NCBI RefSeq assembly: GCF_036687315.1
Contig: NZ_CP144683.1
Span: forward strand, 496,001-560,000
Direction: 5' to 3'
DNA from: Sphingopyxis sp. TUF1
Lineage (GTDB): Bacteria > Pseudomonadota > Alphaproteobacteria > Sphingomonadales > Sphingomonadaceae
Length of the DNA: 64,000 nt
Within the stretch, counting starts at the first letter, position 1, and every line of letters starts with the position of its first letter. Of the stretch, positions 30,169 to 39,537 are shown piece after piece. The position numbers were made by a program, and so were the translations under genes. The notes below the pieces were generated by a model. That model was not told the DNA's origin and ran no database searches. It saw only the letters and a list, made by a program, of their open reading frames with translations.

Positions 30169-31506
30169 CTAAGCTACCGCTTCCATAAGCGGTTCGGCGC
30201 CAAGGCTGTTGGGGCCCGCCGAGGTGATGCGCACGTCGATCATATCGCCGATCTTCAATCCCGGCGCGATGACGTGCACCGACTGGAGCCACGGCGACTT
30301 GCCGATCAGTTGGCCGTCGCGCTTGCCGTTACGTTCAAGGAGCAGGCGGGTGGTGCGCCCGACTGTCGCTTCGTTGAACACCTGTTGCTGCTCGTTGAGC
30401 AGAGCTTGCAGCCGCTGGAGCCGGTCGTTCATCACTGCTTCGTCGACCTGATCGGCCATCGTCGCCGCGGGCGTGCCTGGGCGGCGCGAATATTTGAAGC
30501 TGTACGCCATCGCATAGTTGGTGGCGCGGACGATCGCGAGCGTCGCCGCAAAATCCTCCTCGCTTTCGCCGGGGAAGCCGACGATGAAGTCGCCCGAAAT
30601 CGCGACGTCAGGGCGCGCTTCGCGAACGCGCTCGATGACCTTCAGATAGGATTCGACGCTGTGGCTGCGGTTCATCGCCGCGAGGATGCGATCGCTGCCC
30701 GCCTGCACGGGAAGGTGGAGGAAGGGCATCAGCTTGTCGACCTCGCCATGCGCAGCGATCAGCCCGTCGGTCATGTCGTTGGGGTGGCTGGTGGTGTAGC
30801 GGATGCGTTCCAGCCCATCCTCTTTCGCCAGTTCGCGGATCAGCCCGTCGAGCCCGATCGCCCGGCCCCGGTCGTCCTCGCCGTCCCAGGCATTGACGTT
30901 CTGCCCCAGCAGCGTGATTTCGCGCACGCCGCCCGCGACGAGCGCCCGCGCCTCGGCGATCAAATCGGCGAAGGGCCGGCTGATCTCGGCGCCGCGTGTA
31001 TAGGGGACGACGCAATAGGTGCAGAATTTGTCGCAACCTTCTTGCACCGTCAGGAAGGCCGTCGGGCGCTGATTTCCGCCGCGTTTCGGCAGCGCGCCGA
31101 ACTTGCTTTCGAGCGGCATGTCGAGGTCGACCGCCTTCTCTCCGCGTTCGGCGCGCGCGATCAGCTCGGGCAGGCGGTGATAGGCTTGCGGGCCGACGAC
31201 GACATCAACCGACGGCGCGCGGCGGGCGATTTCGGCGCCCTCGGCCTGCGCGACGCAGCCGGCGACTGCGATCGTCGGCGTGCTACCGTCCGCGCGCTTC
31301 AGGCGCCCGATGTCCGAATAGACTTTCTCGGCCGCTTTTTCGCGGATGTGGCAGGTATTGAGCACGACCAGGTCGGCGTCGGCGCCATCGGCGGCGGGAA
31401 CATAGCCCTCGGCGCCGAGCATCTCGGCCATGCGCTCGCCGTCATAGACGTTCATCTGGCAACCGAAGGATTTGACGTGAAAGGTTTTGGGGGAGTCGGA
31501 TTTCAT
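30169..31506 (-). CDS. miaB: tRNA-2-methylthio-N6-dimethylallyladenosine synthase MiaB
   Basis: Radical-SAM methylthiotransferase that modifies A37 of tRNAs reading UNN codons. The 445-residue product starts at the ATG at 31506 ([20 protein letters not shown]). The N-terminal cluster cysteines lie in [15 protein letters not shown] and AVAGCVAQ. The radical-SAM cluster motif is [11 protein letters not shown]. The C-terminal TRAM domain (about 375-440) includes [20 protein letters not shown]. It follows plsC by a few bases and precedes phoH. Confidence 0.96.
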   Translation of the reverse strand: MKSDSPKTFHVKSFGCQMNVYDGERMAEMLGAEGYVPAADGADADLVVLNTCHIREKAAEKVYSDIGRLKRADGSTPTIAVAGCVAQAEGAEIARRAPSVDVVVGPQAYHRLPELIARAERGEKAVDLDMPLESKFGALPKRGGNQRPTAFLTVQEGCDKFCTYCVVPYTRGAEISRPFADLIAEARALVAGGVREITLLGQNVNAWDGEDDRGRAIGLDGLIRELAKEDGLERIRYTTSHPNDMTDGLIAAHGEVDKLMPFLHLPVQAGSDRILAAMNRSHSVESYLKVIERVREARPDVAISGDFIVGFPGESEEDFAATLAIVRATNYAMAYSFKYSRRPGTPAATMADQVDEAVMNDRLQRLQALLNEQQQVFNEATVGRTTRLLLERNGKRDGQLIGKSPWLQSVHVIAPGLKIGDMIDVRITSAGPNSLGAEPLMEAVA

Positions 31507-31513
31507 CGGCGCG

Positions 31514-32299
31514 CTATAGGCGATGCGGCGCCGCGGCGGAAGGGCGCGCGATTTCCGCCGCGATCGCGGCGCGCGCAGCCTCGGCGAGCAGCTTGCGGTC
31601 GGCCTCAACCGCATCGGGCAGCGGCTCGAGATAATTGATCGTCAGATGCACCGGCCGCTTGCGCGCGAGCAGCCGCTTGAAATTGTCGAGCCCCGATTCG
31701 GGATCGAGCCAGGCGATGTCGCTCGCCTCCGCTCCATAATCGAGGAACACCGGCTGGACGCGCAGCCGCGGCGGCGTCGGGATCACCGCCTGAAACAAGG
31801 ATGCGCGGAACGGCAGCAGGCCGTCGCCGGGGCCAGTCGTGCCTTCGGGAAACAGCGTCACCGGGCGCCCGCGCGCCAGTGCGTTCCGCAGGTCGTTGGC
31901 CTGGTTGTGGATCTCGCGCCGCGCCTCGCGCTGGACATAGACGGTGTGGTTCTGGTCGGCGAGCCAGCCGACGAGCGGCGTCGTCCCGACCTCCGCCTTC
32001 GACACAAAGGCCGAACGCGCGGCGCCGCCGAGCGCCAATATATCGAGCCAGCTGACATGGTTCGACACGAACAATACGTCGCGCCGCAGCCGCGTTCCCG
32101 TGGTGCGGATGCGCAATCCGGCGATCCAGCCGACGGCGTTGAGGAAGGCCATGACCATCGGCGAGGGACGCCCGACGGCGCGATAGAAAAGGTGCGGGAC
32201 GATCAGAAAAAGGAGCGTCAGCACCATCAGGACGAGGCGAACGACCGTCCGCCAGGTGATCGAGGAGCGATCAGTCGCGCTTGCGATCGATGGCGACAC
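31514..32299 (-). CDS. plsC: 1-acyl-sn-glycerol-3-phosphate acyltransferase
   Basis: Membrane-bound acyltransferase that makes phosphatidic acid. The 261-residue product has an N-terminal helix ([20 protein letters not shown]), the HxxxxD catalytic motif in SNHVSWLDI (about 79-87) and the glycerol-phosphate-binding motif [13 protein letters not shown] (about 147-159). The ATG at 32299 overlaps the end of fur by 29 bases; a shorter start inside the ORF is possible. The fur-plsC-miaB-phoH order is common in alphaproteobacteria. Confidence 0.92.
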   Translation of the reverse strand: MSPSIASATDRSSITWRTVVRLVLMVLTLLFLIVPHLFYRAVGRPSPMVMAFLNAVGWIAGLRIRTTGTRLRRDVLFVSNHVSWLDILALGGAARSAFVSKAEVGTTPLVGWLADQNHTVYVQREARREIHNQANDLRNALARGRPVTLFPEGTTGPGDGLLPFRASLFQAVIPTPPRLRVQPVFLDYGAEASDIAWLDPESGLDNFKRLLARKRPVHLTINYLEPLPDAVEADRKLLAEAARAAIAAEIARPSAAAPHRL

Positions 32300-32696
32300 C
32301 GTAAAGCTCCATGCGGTGATCGACGAGGCGGAACCCCAGCCGTTCGGCGATCACCTTTTGCAACGCTTCCAGCTCGGGATCGACGAATTCGATCACCTTG
32401 CCCGTTTCGACATCGATCAGATGATCGTGATGCGCCTCCGGCGCTGCTTCGTAGCGCGAGCGGCCATCACCAAAATCGTGACGGTCTAGGATGCCCGCTT
32501 CTTCGAACAGCCGCACGGTGCGGTAAACGGTAGCGATCGAAATGCCGCTGTCGATCTTTGACGCGCGATCATAGAGCGTCTCGACATCGGGGTGATCCTC
32601 CGAATCCGAGATAACACGCGCGATGATGCGGCGCTGTTCGGTGATGCGCAGGCCCTTTTCGTGGCACAGAGCCTCAAGATCGATATTGCCGGGCAT
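32271..32696 (-). CDS. fur: Ferric uptake regulator Fur
   Basis: Iron-responsive dimeric repressor of 141 residues. The winged-helix N-terminus contains LRITEQRRIIARVISDSEDH and the recognition helix ISIATVYRTVRLFEEAGIL. The metal-binding stretch is EAHHDHLIDVETGKVIEFVD (about 90-109). There is no C-terminal CxxC pair, as in other alphaproteobacterial Fur proteins. ATG at 32696 is the family start; the frame runs open far upstream. A Fur box 4 kb away on a TonB receptor is a likely target. Confidence 0.93.
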   Translation of the reverse strand: MPGNIDLEALCHEKGLRITEQRRIIARVISDSEDHPDVETLYDRASKIDSGISIATVYRTVRLFEEAGILDRHDFGDGRSRYEAAPEAHHDHLIDVETGKVIEFVDPELEALQKVIAERLGFRLVDHRMELYGVAIDRKRD

Positions 32697-32768
32697 GCTC
32701 GCCTTTCCTGCCGTTGCAGCGGTGTTTGTCGTTATAGCGTGTATAGGCACGCGCCGCGGATAGAACAA

Positions 32769-32793
32769 GGGCGGCACCCCTACGATGCCGCCC
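32769..32793 (-). terminator. Terminator after mucR
   Basis: 8-bp stem GGGCGGCA/TGCCGCCC (32769-32776 and 32786-32793) with a 9-base loop. On the minus strand TTGTTC follows. It separates mucR from fur. Confidence 0.7.
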
Positions 32794-32827
32794 TTCCCTG
32801 CCCCGCGGGGCGATAATGTGTCAGGCC

Positions 32828-33262
32828 TTATCCCTTCGTCTTGCGGCGACGCCCGCCGCCACGCCCCTTGGTCCCAAGGCCGATTTCCTTCGCCAGCGCG
32901 CGGCGCTTTTCGGCGTAGTTGGGGGCGACCATCGGATAGTCGGCGGGGAGGCCCCATTTCGTGCGATAGTCGTCGGGGGTCATGCCATAATGCGTCATCA
33001 GGTGACGGCGGAGCATCTTCAGCTTTTTCCCGTCTTCGAGGCAGACGATATAGTCGGGCTTCACCGACGCGCGGATCGAAACCGCCGGTACCGGCTTTTC
33101 TTCGATCACGGGTGCGCCGCCGAGGCCCGAGAGCGCCGCGTGGACATTGTTGATGAGCAGCGAAAGATCGGAAATGGCGACGCTGTTGTTGCTGACATGC
33201 GCAGCAACAATATCGGCAGTCAGTGTGACGAGCATTTCATTGGTGTCGGTTGGGTCGGACAT
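32828..33262 (-). CDS. mucR: MucR/Ros family transcriptional regulator
   Basis: A 144-residue regulator with the alphaproteobacterial Ros/MucR zinc-finger domain. DYIVCLEDGKKLKMLRRHLM is followed by THYGMTPDDYRTKWGLPADY (about residues 70-108). The single Cys with two His and an Asp forms the unusual metal site. The C-terminal tail is very basic (GRGGGRRRKTKG). Family members control exopolysaccharide, motility and cell-cycle genes as AT-rich-DNA-binding silencers. Monocistronic with its own terminator. Confidence 0.93.
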   Translation of the reverse strand: MSDPTDTNEMLVTLTADIVAAHVSNNSVAISDLSLLINNVHAALSGLGGAPVIEEKPVPAVSIRASVKPDYIVCLEDGKKLKMLRRHLMTHYGMTPDDYRTKWGLPADYPMVAPNYAEKRRALAKEIGLGTKGRGGGRRRKTKG

Positions 33263-33369
33263 GAGACTTTCCTTGTTTTTGGCTTTCCCGAAGAACGGGA
33301 GGGCGAATATCGTTTATTCTTTCGCCTGTCGATTTAGTGCCACTTTGGATGCAACCGCGCAATGTGCGA

Positions 33370-33846
33370 TCAACGCGCATTGCCATTACCTCGACGCATG
33401 GTAATCGCATCGCGCATCACGCCGTCCTGCCCGCGATAATAAGCTGCACGGCGTCCGCATTCCGAAAAACCTGCGCGCTCATACAGATGAACCGCGTCAT
33501 TATCGGCCCGCATTTCAAGGAAATAGTCTTGGGCGCCCTGTTCGCTTGCCCACGTCTGCCAATCGTCCATCAATTGCTTGCCGATTCCGCGCCCGCGGTC
33601 CGCGGGGTCGACCGCGAGGAGCAGCAGCTCGCTTTCGGGGCCGGCCATCCGCGCGGCGGAAAAGCCGCAGGCGCGTTCGCCATCCCAGGCAATCGCAACC
33701 CGCGCGGACGGCAGCGCGAACAAGGTCAGAAGCTGCGCGGTGCTCCACGCCTCGCCATAAACGGGGTCAAAGGCCGCCTCCATTACACGCATTGCGGCGG
33801 CGACGTCACCGATCCGTGCGGTGGCAATGCGGATCGATCCCGTCAC
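33370..33846 (-). CDS. rimI: Ribosomal-protein-alanine N-acetyltransferase RimI-like GNAT
   Basis: A 158-residue GNAT acetyltransferase. ELLLLAVDPADRGRGIGKQL (about 75-94) is the acetyl-CoA-binding motif A. The C-terminal LEMRADNDAVHLYERAGFSE is typical of RimI, which acetylates the N-terminus of protein S18. The start is GTG at 33846, overlapping the tsaB stop in GTGA, so the pair is translationally coupled. This tsaB-rimI pairing is common and supports the RimI call over other GNATs. Confidence 0.87.
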   Translation of the reverse strand: MTGSIRIATARIGDVAAAMRVMEAAFDPVYGEAWSTAQLLTLFALPSARVAIAWDGERACGFSAARMAGPESELLLLAVDPADRGRGIGKQLMDDWQTWASEQGAQDYFLEMRADNDAVHLYERAGFSECGRRAAYYRGQDGVMRDAITMRRGNGNAR

Positions 33847-34469
33847 GCGCGGCTCATTGGCTTGGCATCGGGCGCACGGCCATAAATCGGGCTCGGCCGG
33901 TCGATCAGCGCGGCGCGCGGCAGGCGCAGGAACGCGCGTGCATCGGGCAGGACCGCCACCGCCCGGCCCGTCCCGCGGCGCGCGACAAACGCCTCCGCCC
34001 GGTTGCCGACCACCAGCGCAACGTCCAGCATCGCCGCAGCGTCGGGCAGGAGCGAGCGAACTTCGGCGCGCGGCGACAGATCGGCAGCAAAGGGCTGAAC
34101 GAACCATTGCCCATGGCCGCCCTCCATCACGACAAGCGCGCCGCCCGATTGGGCAATCGCATCGGCAGCCGCGGCGGCGACAAGTGAAAGGGTCGAAAAG
34201 CCGTTTGCGGGCACCTGCCAGCCGAGCGCGAGCGCGAGCGCCGCCGCGACGCCGATCCGCACCCCGGCAAAGCTGCCGGGGCCGCAGCCGACCGCGATCA
34301 TATCGGCGCGGCCGCCGCCCACCAACTCCGCGATCAGCGGCACAAGGCGCTCGGCGTGGCCGCGGCCGATCAGTTCATGGCGAAAATCGATGAGGCGCCC
34401 GCTCGCCACCAGCGCAACCGAGCAGGCCTCGCTGGCGCAATCGATGACGAGCGTTCGCTCGTCAGACAA
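33843..34469 (-). CDS. tsaB: tRNA threonylcarbamoyladenosine biosynthesis protein TsaB
   Basis: Partner protein of TsaD in t6A37 modification of ANN-decoding tRNAs. The ASKHA-fold product begins LSDERTLVIDCASEACSVAL, then has IGRGHAERLVPLIAELV and AVGCGPGSFAGVRIGVAAAL. The start is taken as TTG at 34469, which overlaps the nitroreductase stop by 8 bases (208 residues). The frame is open to an ATG at 34532, deep in the nitroreductase gene, which would add non-family residues. It is coupled to rimI. Confidence 0.88.
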   Translation of the reverse strand: MSDERTLVIDCASEACSVALVASGRLIDFRHELIGRGHAERLVPLIAELVGGGRADMIAVGCGPGSFAGVRIGVAAALALALGWQVPANGFSTLSLVAAAAADAIAQSGGALVVMEGGHGQWFVQPFAADLSPRAEVRSLLPDAAAMLDVALVVGNRAEAFVARRGTGRAVAVLPDARAFLRLPRAALIDRPSPIYGRAPDAKPMSRA

Positions 34470-35055
34470 GGCGGTTGAAGCGTTCGAAGCCCGGACGCGG
34501 GCTGCGGTCGAAGATCGTCGCGGGGTCGCCATAGCCGAGCGTCGAGATGAAATTGCTCTTCACCCTGGGCTGATCGGCAAAGAAAGCCTTATCGACCGCA
34601 TCATTGTCGAAACCCGACATCGGCCCCGTGTCGAGTCCGATCGCGCGCGCGGCGAGCAGGAAATAGGCGCCCTGCAGGCTCGAATTGCGAAAAGCCGTCG
34701 TCTCGGCGAGCGCCTCATTGCCGACAAACCAGCTACGCGCATCGGTGTGCGGGAAAAATTCGGGCAGATATTCGTAAAATTCAAGGTCCATGCCGATGAT
34801 CGCGGTGACCGGCGCGGCGAGAATCTTGTCCTTGTTGCCAGGAATGGCGAGCGCCGCCAGCTTGGCCTTCGCCGCGTCCGACACGCACCAGATAATCCGC
34901 GCCGGCAGGCTGTTCGCGCTCGTCGGCCCGAACTTTATCAAGTCCCAGACCGCGTGCAATTGCGCCTCCGACACCGGCTTGTCGAGATAGCCATTATAGG
35001 TGCGCGCGGTACGAAACAGCTGGTCAAGAGCGCTGTCGGAAAGCGGCTCGCTCAT
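34462..35055 (-). CDS. Nitroreductase-family protein (RutE/HadB-like)
   Basis: A 197-residue FMN-dependent reductase of the nitroreductase superfamily. The N-terminus (ALDQLFRTARTYNGYLDKPV) and FGPTSANSLPARIIWCVSD are typical of the RutE/malonic-semialdehyde reductase subgroup; GLDTGPMSGFDNDAVDKAFF lies near residue 140. No rut genes are nearby, so its physiological substrate is open. It overlaps tsaB by 8 bases and follows the NfuA-like gene. Confidence 0.87.
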   Translation of the reverse strand: MSEPLSDSALDQLFRTARTYNGYLDKPVSEAQLHAVWDLIKFGPTSANSLPARIIWCVSDAAKAKLAALAIPGNKDKILAAPVTAIIGMDLEFYEYLPEFFPHTDARSWFVGNEALAETTAFRNSSLQGAYFLLAARAIGLDTGPMSGFDNDAVDKAFFADQPRVKSNFISTLGYGDPATIFDRSPRPGFERFNRLV

Positions 35056-35080
35056 GCGTCGGTCTCCTGAAACTGGGCGG

Positions 35081-35653
35081 TCAGACGGCGTAAACCGCCG
35101 TTACCTCGGGCACATAATGTTTCAAGAGCGATTCGATGCCATTTTTCAGCGTCGCGGTCGAGGACGGGCATCCGGCGCACGCGCCCTGCATCTTCAGATA
35201 CACATTACCCTTGTCGAAGCCGCGATAGACGATGTCGCCGCCGTCGTTGGCGACCGCGGGGCGCACGCGCGTTTCGATGAGTTCCTTGATCTGTTCGATG
35301 ATGTCGGCGTCGGCCGGATCGTCGGCAAAGCCCGCATCCTCCGCGGGCACCGAAAAACCGGCGCTCGCCGCGTTGAACAGCGGTACCTCGGCCAGAAAAT
35401 GATCCATGACGATGCTGAGGATGTCGGGCTTCACGTCGGCCCATTCGGCGCCGGGGCCGATCGTGACGGACACGAAATCGCGGCCGAAGAACACGCCCGT
35501 AACATCGCCCAGCGAAAAGAGCGCGCTCGCGAGCGGCGACGCCTCGGCCTCTTCAGGGCTGGCAAAATCGCGGGTTCCCGCTTCCATCACCGCCCGACCG
35601 GGCAGGAATTTGAGCGTCGCGGGATTGGGCGTCGATTCGGTTTCGATCAGCAT
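35081..35653 (-). CDS. NfuA/NifU-like Fe-S cluster carrier
   Basis: Cytoplasmic Fe-S scaffold or carrier with an Nfu N-terminal domain (MLIETESTPNPATLKFLPG) and a C-terminal NifU domain whose CxxC cluster ligands are in MQGACAGCPSSTATL. The start at 35653 is the conserved family start (190 residues); ATGs at 35674 and 35695 are in frame and cannot be excluded. It is divergent from the hypothetical gene at 35716 across a very short gap. Confidence 0.92.
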   Translation of the reverse strand: MLIETESTPNPATLKFLPGRAVMEAGTRDFASPEEAEASPLASALFSLGDVTGVFFGRDFVSVTIGPGAEWADVKPDILSIVMDHFLAEVPLFNAASAGFSVPAEDAGFADDPADADIIEQIKELIETRVRPAVANDGGDIVYRGFDKGNVYLKMQGACAGCPSSTATLKNGIESLLKHYVPEVTAVYAV

Positions 35654-35715
35654 GAGGGGCATGTGGGATGCCATCGCCCTTTGTGCAAGCGCCATCGGGG
35701 CGCTAGATCGCGGCG

Positions 35716-36588
35716 ATGCGCCGCTTTACTCATTTTGCCGCCCTCGACTGGTCGGGCGCGCGCGGCGAACGCCAGCGCGGCATCGCACTCGCCGTCGCCA
35801 GCGGCCGCGATGCCCCGGCGCTGGTGCGCCCCGGTCATATCTGGTCGCGTGCCGAGATATTGGCGTGGCTGGAAGACATCGCAGAAAGCGGTGCCGACAT
35901 GTTGATCGGCTTCGATTTTTCGGCGGCCTTCGCCTTTGCCGACCGCGACGGCTATTTTCCCGAATGGGCAGAAAGTCCGCCGAACATGCCCGCGCTCTGG
36001 TCGCTCGTCGAACGGCTTGCAGCCGCCGATCTCCATTATGAAGCGGGCGCTTTCCTGCGCCACACCGAGGCGCGGCGCCATTTCCGCCACGGCCGCGGCG
36101 ATGTCGGCGACCTCTTCGTGCCCGGCGCGGGGCGGCTGCGCGTCGTCGAGCAGCATCAGCGCGCGACGCGGCAGGCGGCCAGCGTCAGCAATTTCAACCT
36201 TGTCGGCGCGGCACAGGTCGGCAAGGCGAGCCTTTCGGGAATGCGGCTGCTGCACCGGCTGCGCGGCCGCATCCCGCTGTGGCCGCTCGATCCCGTCCCG
36301 GCGACCGGCCCACTGCTCGCCGAAATCTATAGCAGCCTTGCTGCGCGCGCGGCGGGGCTTGCGCCGGGACGCAGCAAGATTCGCGACGGAGCCGCGCTCG
36401 ACACCGCCCTCGCTGTGCTGGAATCGCCGCCCGTCGGCATCGCCGGACCCGTCAGCGACCACGCCGCCGACGCGTTGCTCACCGCCGCGTGGCTGCGCCG
36501 CATTGCCGACGAGCCTAACCGCTGGTCCCCCGCCCCGCTCTCGGACGCGCTCGCCCGAACCGAAGGCTGGACCTTTGGCATCATTTGA
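35716..36588 (+). CDS. Conserved hypothetical protein, possibly DUF429/RNase H-like
   Basis: A 290-residue soluble protein. The N-terminus THFAALDWSGARGERQRGIA and later FDFSAAFAFADRDGYFPEW carry acidic positions in a beta-rich setting like predicted RNase-H-fold DUF429 proteins. DHAADALLTAAWLRRIAD near residue 250 would supply the C-terminal catalytic acid. The family match is tentative and no substrate can be named. It precedes the tRNA-Thr gene. Confidence 0.6.
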   Translation: MRRFTHFAALDWSGARGERQRGIALAVASGRDAPALVRPGHIWSRAEILAWLEDIAESGADMLIGFDFSAAFAFADRDGYFPEWAESPPNMPALWSLVERLAAADLHYEAGAFLRHTEARRHFRHGRGDVGDLFVPGAGRLRVVEQHQRATRQAASVSNFNLVGAAQVGKASLSGMRLLHRLRGRIPLWPLDPVPATGPLLAEIYSSLAARAAGLAPGRSKIRDGAALDTALAVLESPPVGIAGPVSDHAADALLTAAWLRRIADEPNRWSPAPLSDALARTEGWTFGII

Positions 36589-36630
36589 GATGTTTCCATT
36601 GGACCGAAAAATGCTTAGGGGGAGCGCAAC

Positions 36631-36706
<76 letters not shown>

Positions 36707-36788
36707 CCGCCATATTTGATCGCAAGAAGCGGATATTGCGTTCCAGCTTCACCTGCCAAGCGGCGCCCTCCAAACGGAGGGTAATCAA

Positions 36789-38714
36789 ATGCGCCAAGTT
36801 TTCGCCGCCATGATCCTGTGTGTCGCACCCGGCACCGCGTGGGCACAGGCCGATGCCAACCCGGTAAAATCGGCGGGCGATGCCTTCGGACACAAACGCG
36901 GCGACGAGGCGATCGGTCTCTATGACGAACGCTCCGTCCGGGGTTTCAGCCTGGAAGCCGCCGGGAATTACCGGTTGAACGGCACGTATTTCGTGAAGAA
37001 CTCCGGCGTCAGCAATTTCTTCATCGACAGCAGCACCGTTCGTATCGGGTACAACACGATCGGCACGCTGTTGCCCGGCCCGTCGGGGGTGGTCGATTAC
37101 CGCCTGCGCGATCCACTCCCGGGTGAGAAAAGTCACGTCACTCTGACCTATGACGTCTATGGCCAGCCGATCGCCGAACTCAACCTGCGTTACGGGGCCC
37201 CTTCCGGCCAGTCGAGCTACTCAATCGGCGTGTCGCGCAATTTTGACGTCCGCAACGCGCAGGGCGGCAAAGGGGGCGAGGATATGCTTGTCGGAGGCAT
37301 CGCGCGCATTTCGAGCGGCGGAACGCGAGCACAGTTATTTGCCGGCGAATATCAGTATCGGCGGCGCGGAGAATTTCGCGTCATTCCCACCGACGACATG
37401 CTTCCTCCGCGTATCGAGCGGGGCAAGTATCTGGGTCAGCGGTGGGCGTTCGACGAGGGGCAACGGCGAACCGGCGGCCTTCTTCTTGACCATGAACTGA
37501 CGCCGCGTAGCGGAATCGGCGCGACGCTATCGTTCGGCCAGGAAGATCCGACCCGATCGTTTGCCCAGTTTTTTCAAAGCGACCATGATGGGAACGCGAC
37601 GGGGTATCTTGTCGCAGTGCCGCAGCAACGATCGACAGCCTTGTCCTCCGAACTTCGCTCCTATCTCGAAGTGCCGCGCGCCGACGCGACGCATCGGTTC
37701 GACGCCACGGTCCGTTACCGTCGCTCGACGGCACGATTCGGCGGCGCGCAATCGCTGCTTCTCGATCCATCGTCCCTGGGCGAACGCCCCGCGGACATTG
37801 CCGAACCCGATATGGGCCTGCTTGCTGCCGATCAGCGTGTCGGCGTGACCCAGATTGGCTTGGGGATCGGCTATCGCGGATCGATCGGAAAGCGCCTGCG
37901 AATTAACGCCGGCCTCTTGAAGTCATTTTACTCGAAGCGCTTCAGCGGGTCCGCCAGCACCGACAAGGTTTCCGAAGCCCCGTTTCTGTACAATCTCGGC
38001 GGCAGTTTTGCGATCGCGCCCGATTTCGAGGTTTTCGGCAGCTATTCGCGCGGGCTCGAAGAGGCGGGCGTCGCGCCGAATTCGGCGACGAACCGCAACG
38101 AGATTTTGAGCGCCATCATGGTGGAGCAGGCCGAAATCGGCTTGCGCTGGTCCATCCGGAAAGATCTCAGCCTGTTTCTCGCGGCCTTCGACAGCCGCAA
38201 GCCGTATGCCGGCGTCGATGCGCGGGACAATGTCTATCGCTTCATCGGCGACGTTCGGCATCGCGGCATGGAATTCTCGCTCGCCGGGCGTGTCGTGCCC
38301 GGCTTGCAGATCGTGGCGGGCGCCGTACTCCTCGATCCTGAGCTTACGAGCGCCGACGACGAGGCGACAGGCCCGCTCCGGCCGGTCGCCGTCCCGCGTG
38401 TCCGCGGGATATTGAATGCCGACTTCGCCATCCCGGGGGTTAAGGGCCTCAGCGTCGATGCCGGGCTCCTGCATGTCGGCGCCCGCGCGGCGCGAAGTCG
38501 CGCTTCGCTCGATGGAACGCAGCTTAAGGTAAAGCAACAGACGACGGTAAACGCCGGCTTTCGGTTCGGTTTCAAACTCGGACAAAATGATGCGGTCGTT
38601 CGCGCGCAGATATTGAACGTCTTTAATCGCTTTGCGTGGGACGTGAACGGCTCCGAAGCGCTCGCTTATAACGAACCCCGGCGCGCGCGCCTGCTCGTCA
38701 CACTCCGTTATTGA
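36789..38714 (+). CDS. TonB-receptor-like outer-membrane barrel with shortened plug
   Basis: A 641-residue outer-membrane protein with a signal peptide (FAAMILCVAPGTAWAQA) and a barrel ending in LLVTLRY (C-terminal Tyr). The N-terminal region goes almost directly to VRGFSLEAAGNYRLNGTYFV, which corresponds to the middle of a normal plug. The usual first plug strands and a clear TonB box are missing. It may be a TonB receptor relative that works differently, or depend on a separate plug. It stands alone between tRNA-Thr and the LOV gene; the ligand is unknown. Confidence 0.75.
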   Translation: MRQVFAAMILCVAPGTAWAQADANPVKSAGDAFGHKRGDEAIGLYDERSVRGFSLEAAGNYRLNGTYFVKNSGVSNFFIDSSTVRIGYNTIGTLLPGPSGVVDYRLRDPLPGEKSHVTLTYDVYGQPIAELNLRYGAPSGQSSYSIGVSRNFDVRNAQGGKGGEDMLVGGIARISSGGTRAQLFAGEYQYRRRGEFRVIPTDDMLPPRIERGKYLGQRWAFDEGQRRTGGLLLDHELTPRSGIGATLSFGQEDPTRSFAQFFQSDHDGNATGYLVAVPQQRSTALSSELRSYLEVPRADATHRFDATVRYRRSTARFGGAQSLLLDPSSLGERPADIAEPDMGLLAADQRVGVTQIGLGIGYRGSIGKRLRINAGLLKSFYSKRFSGSASTDKVSEAPFLYNLGGSFAIAPDFEVFGSYSRGLEEAGVAPNSATNRNEILSAIMVEQAEIGLRWSIRKDLSLFLAAFDSRKPYAGVDARDNVYRFIGDVRHRGMEFSLAGRVVPGLQIVAGAVLLDPELTSADDEATGPLRPVAVPRVRGILNADFAIPGVKGLSVDAGLLHVGARAARSRASLDGTQLKVKQQTTVNAGFRFGFKLGQNDAVVRAQILNVFNRFAWDVNGSEALAYNEPRRARLLVTLRY

Positions 38715-38760
38715 GCAGCAGCGGCAGGACCAGCGATCCGGTGGCAATAGATTTCGGCGC

Positions 38761-39348
38761 CTAATATCCCGCCTCGACCGCCAGCCGGATCGCGTCTGCG
38801 GTCGTTTCGAGCCCGAGCGAGCGGAGCAGCGCCGAACGGTGCATCTTGATCGTGCGTTCCGACAAGCCGAGCGTCCACGCGATCTGTTTGTTGAGAAGCC
38901 CTTCGGCCATCAACAGCAGCACCTCGCGCTGGCGCGGCGACAGTGCAGCGATACGCGCCCGCGCCGCCTCGCGGCGAGCGTCGGTGCGGCCATCGTCGTT
39001 CTCGACCTCCATCTGCGAACCCAGAAAATATTCGAGCTCGCCATCGGGTCCGAACAGCGGTGCGACCAGCACCGCGTTGCGAAACGGCGTGCCGTCCTTT
39101 TTGTAATTCAATATCTCGACCAGCGCGGCACGGCGGTCGCGGATGGCACTGCGCAGCGTATCGCTCAATTCGGCTTCGGTGCCGGGGCCGGTCAGAAAGC
39201 GGCAGTTGCGGCCGATGATCTCGTCCGGACGGTATCCGGTGAGCGCGGCAAAGGCGTCGTTGCATTCGACGATGGGATTGTCGGGCAGGTGGGGATTGCT
39301 GATTACTGCCGCGATCGGACTCGTCGCGATCATCGCCTTTAACGTCAT
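38761..39348 (-). CDS. Blue-light LOV-HTH transcriptional regulator
   Basis: A 195-residue photoreceptor-regulator. An N-terminal LOV domain (about 5-115) contains GRNCRFL with the photoreactive Cys49 that forms the flavin adduct, followed by EILNYKKDGTPFRN. A LuxR/GerE helix-turn-helix (about 134-185, LSPRQREVLLLMAEGLLNKQ and SERTIKMHRSALLRSL) ends the protein. This is the layout of EL222 from Erythrobacter: light should release the HTH for DNA binding. It is divergent from the oxidoreductase-photolyase pair, its most likely target. Confidence 0.92.
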   Translation of the reverse strand: MTLKAMIATSPIAAVISNPHLPDNPIVECNDAFAALTGYRPDEIIGRNCRFLTGPGTEAELSDTLRSAIRDRRAALVEILNYKKDGTPFRNAVLVAPLFGPDGELEYFLGSQMEVENDDGRTDARREAARARIAALSPRQREVLLLMAEGLLNKQIAWTLGLSERTIKMHRSALLRSLGLETTADAIRLAVEAGY

Positions 39349-39375
39349 TCCGCTTCGACCCCGATCCTGCCAGTG

Positions 39376-39398
39376 TCATGGACCTGCCCCATGGGACA
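39376..39398. promoter_or_regulatory. Repeated CATGG(G)AC motif in the LOV/oxidoreductase interval
   Basis: Two close copies, CATGGAC (39377-39383) and CATGGGAC (39390-39397), lie 28 bases upstream of the LOV gene start. They could be a LOV-HTH operator. The match to the published EL222 consensus is only partial. Confidence 0.3.
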
Positions 39399-39537
39399 TC
39401 TTGTTGCAAGGCGCCAGCGCCGGGCAGAGCGTGCCGATGCCCCTATCCAAGACGTCGCGCGCGACAGAGCGTTCCCCGGTCACCCTCTTCTCTCCCCCCT
39501 CCTCCATCGCTCGGCAGTCGAGCCGGGACGTCGCCTG

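Noticed and set aside
39376..39398. Firm EL222 operator in the LOV interval
   Set aside because: Spacing between the half-sites differs from the published consensus; kept only as a weak candidate.
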